From the NCBI GenBank assembly GCA_030669265.1, contig DAOVDY010000050.1, forward strand, positions 1-6,220: DNA of 6,220 bases, read 5' to 3'. The stretch is from Desulfobacteraceae bacterium (lineage in GTDB: Bacteria > Desulfobacterota > DSM-4660 > Desulfatiglandales > B25-G16). Positions 5,561-6,220 of the stretch are shown in pieces. The translations under genes were made by a program, and so were the position numbers. Positions within the stretch are counted from its first letter, which is position 1. Every line of letters begins with the position of its first letter. A model generated the notes under the pieces. That model saw only the letters and a list, made by a program, of their open reading frames with translations, was not told the origin of the DNA and ran no database searches.

Positions 5561-6220
5561 ATGAATTACCAAGATTGGGTACAATTGGAATTAGAGGACT
5601 TGAGCACATCCCTGGGTTTTCACTACACTCCAGAGGAAGAGGTAGCCGGCCGACTGACCAGACTAAGAAGCGGTATGAAAAACAAAGGGATAGAGGCGTT
5701 TCTGGTAGTGCAGAAAATGGATTATTACTATCTTTCAGGGAGTACCCAGAATGGCATTCTCTTCGTGCCGTTAGAGGGAAAACCACTGCTTATGGTCAAA
5801 AGGGAAGTGGAGCGGGCACGACTGGAATCGCCGCTGGAAGAGGTAGTGGAACTCAAGTCTATTCGAGATCTGCCTTCCCTAATTCAAGACCACTGGGGCC
5901 GACTCCCCCAAACGCTTGGATTAGAACTGGATGTTCTTTCGGTGAATGATTACTTCAAATATGAGAGCCTCTTTCCAGGCGCCAGGTTCATGGATACCTC
6001 TCTGATCATTCGCGACACGCGAAAAATCAAATCTCTTTTTGAGATCGATCTCATGAAAATGGCAGGGGAAATTGGCAGGAAGGCGTACCAAAAAGGTAGG
6101 GAACTGCTCAAAGAGGGAATGACCGAGACCGAGTTCGGTGGTCTTCTGGAAGCTGCGGCCAAAATGTACGGCCACGAAGGACTTCTCAGGGTCAGGTCCC
6201 TCAATTATGAGGCCTATTCA
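5561..6220 (+). CDS. M24-family Xaa-Pro aminopeptidase-like protein (3' end outside window)
   Basis: The frame is open from the ATG at 5561 to the window end and gives the first 220 residues. Residues about 30-155 match the creatinase/prolidase N-terminal domain: RLTRLRSGMKNKGIEAFLV (31-49), then DYYYLSGSTQNGILFVPLEG (54-73), and RDTRKIKSLFEIDLMKMAGE (151-170), which leads into the M24 pita-bread catalytic domain. GLLRVRSLNYEAYS (207-220) resembles the segment just before the first metal-binding region in this family. The Asp, His and Glu metal ligands of M24 peptidases would lie beyond the window, so activity as a dimetal Xaa-Pro peptidase cannot be confirmed; some members are inactive or act on other substrates. 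No signal peptide is seen, so it is likely cytosolic. It is probably in an operon with the lipid kinase gene 73 bp upstream, with no terminator between. Confidence 0.87.
   Translation, partial: MNYQDWVQLELEDLSTSLGFHYTPEEEVAGRLTRLRSGMKNKGIEAFLVVQKMDYYYLSGSTQNGILFVPLEGKPLLMVKREVERARLESPLEEVVELKSIRDLPSLIQDHWGRLPQTLGLELDVLSVNDYFKYESLFPGARFMDTSLIIRDTRKIKSLFEIDLMKMAGEIGRKAYQKGRELLKEGMTETEFGGLLEAAAKMYGHEGLLRVRSLNYEAYS

Noticed and set aside
5494..5949. Open + strand frame overlapping the M24 gene
   Set aside because: It has no start signal, an odd Arg/Gly/Ser-rich composition, and is contradicted by the strong ribosome site and the M24 similarity of the frame starting at 5561.
1..6220. Defence system, CRISPR array, integrase, transposase, tRNA or rRNA
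   Set aside because: No direct-repeat array with spacers, no mobile-element protein and no RNA gene structure was seen on either strand.

Overview
The window is 6.2 kb of ordinary bacterial chromosome with moderate GC (mid-40s by eye). It is mostly coding: seven genes, of which the first and last are cut by the window edges. Compact housekeeping and accessory genes, Shine-Dalgarno-led ATG/GTG starts and the style of the proteins (coiled-coil LysM protein, GAF/H-box sensor, standalone B3/4 protein, patatin, M24 peptidase) fit an anaerobic delta-proteobacterium (Desulfobacterota). That placement is inference from resemblance, not from a marker gene.

Layout: (i) 1-454, + strand, the C-terminal part of a coiled-coil protein ending in a LysM peptidoglycan-binding domain. 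(ii) 555-1397, + strand, a GAF-domain protein with a vestigial histidine-kinase dimerisation region that lacks both the phospho-acceptor histidine and the ATPase domain. (iii) A minus-strand block read from right to left: an HD-domain phosphohydrolase resembling class I cyclic-nucleotide phosphodiesterases (4243-3335), a standalone B3/4 (PheRS beta editing-like) protein (3135-2476), and a patatin-like lipid hydrolase (about 2345-1500). A hairpin right after the HD gene and a promoter-like sequence ahead of the B3/4 gene suggest these are not one simple operon. (iv) A 311-bp divergent intergenic region (4244-4554) holding promoter-like sites, a hairpin repeat and a heptad repeat. (v) + strand, a diacylglycerol/sphingosine-kinase-family lipid kinase (4555-5487), followed 73 bp later by the N-terminal 220 residues of an M24 Xaa-Pro aminopeptidase-like protein (5561 to the window end), probably cotranscribed.

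The clearest unexplained structure is a 27-nt imperfect hairpin repeat present twice in the same orientation (464-490 and 4469-4495; 24 of 27 identical). Each copy ends about 60 nt upstream of the start codon of a + strand gene, the GAF protein and the lipid kinase. One of the three differences lies in the stem and keeps pairing as U-G, one is in the loop and one is outside. In the second copy the interval between hairpin and start codon holds an array of degenerate 7-nt GAAC-type units, of which the first copy has only a short remnant. This looks like a small dispersed intergenic repeat family or a shared leader element. No defence system, mobile-element gene, RNA gene or CRISPR array is visible, and two lipid enzymes plus a cell-wall protein are the only loose functional theme.
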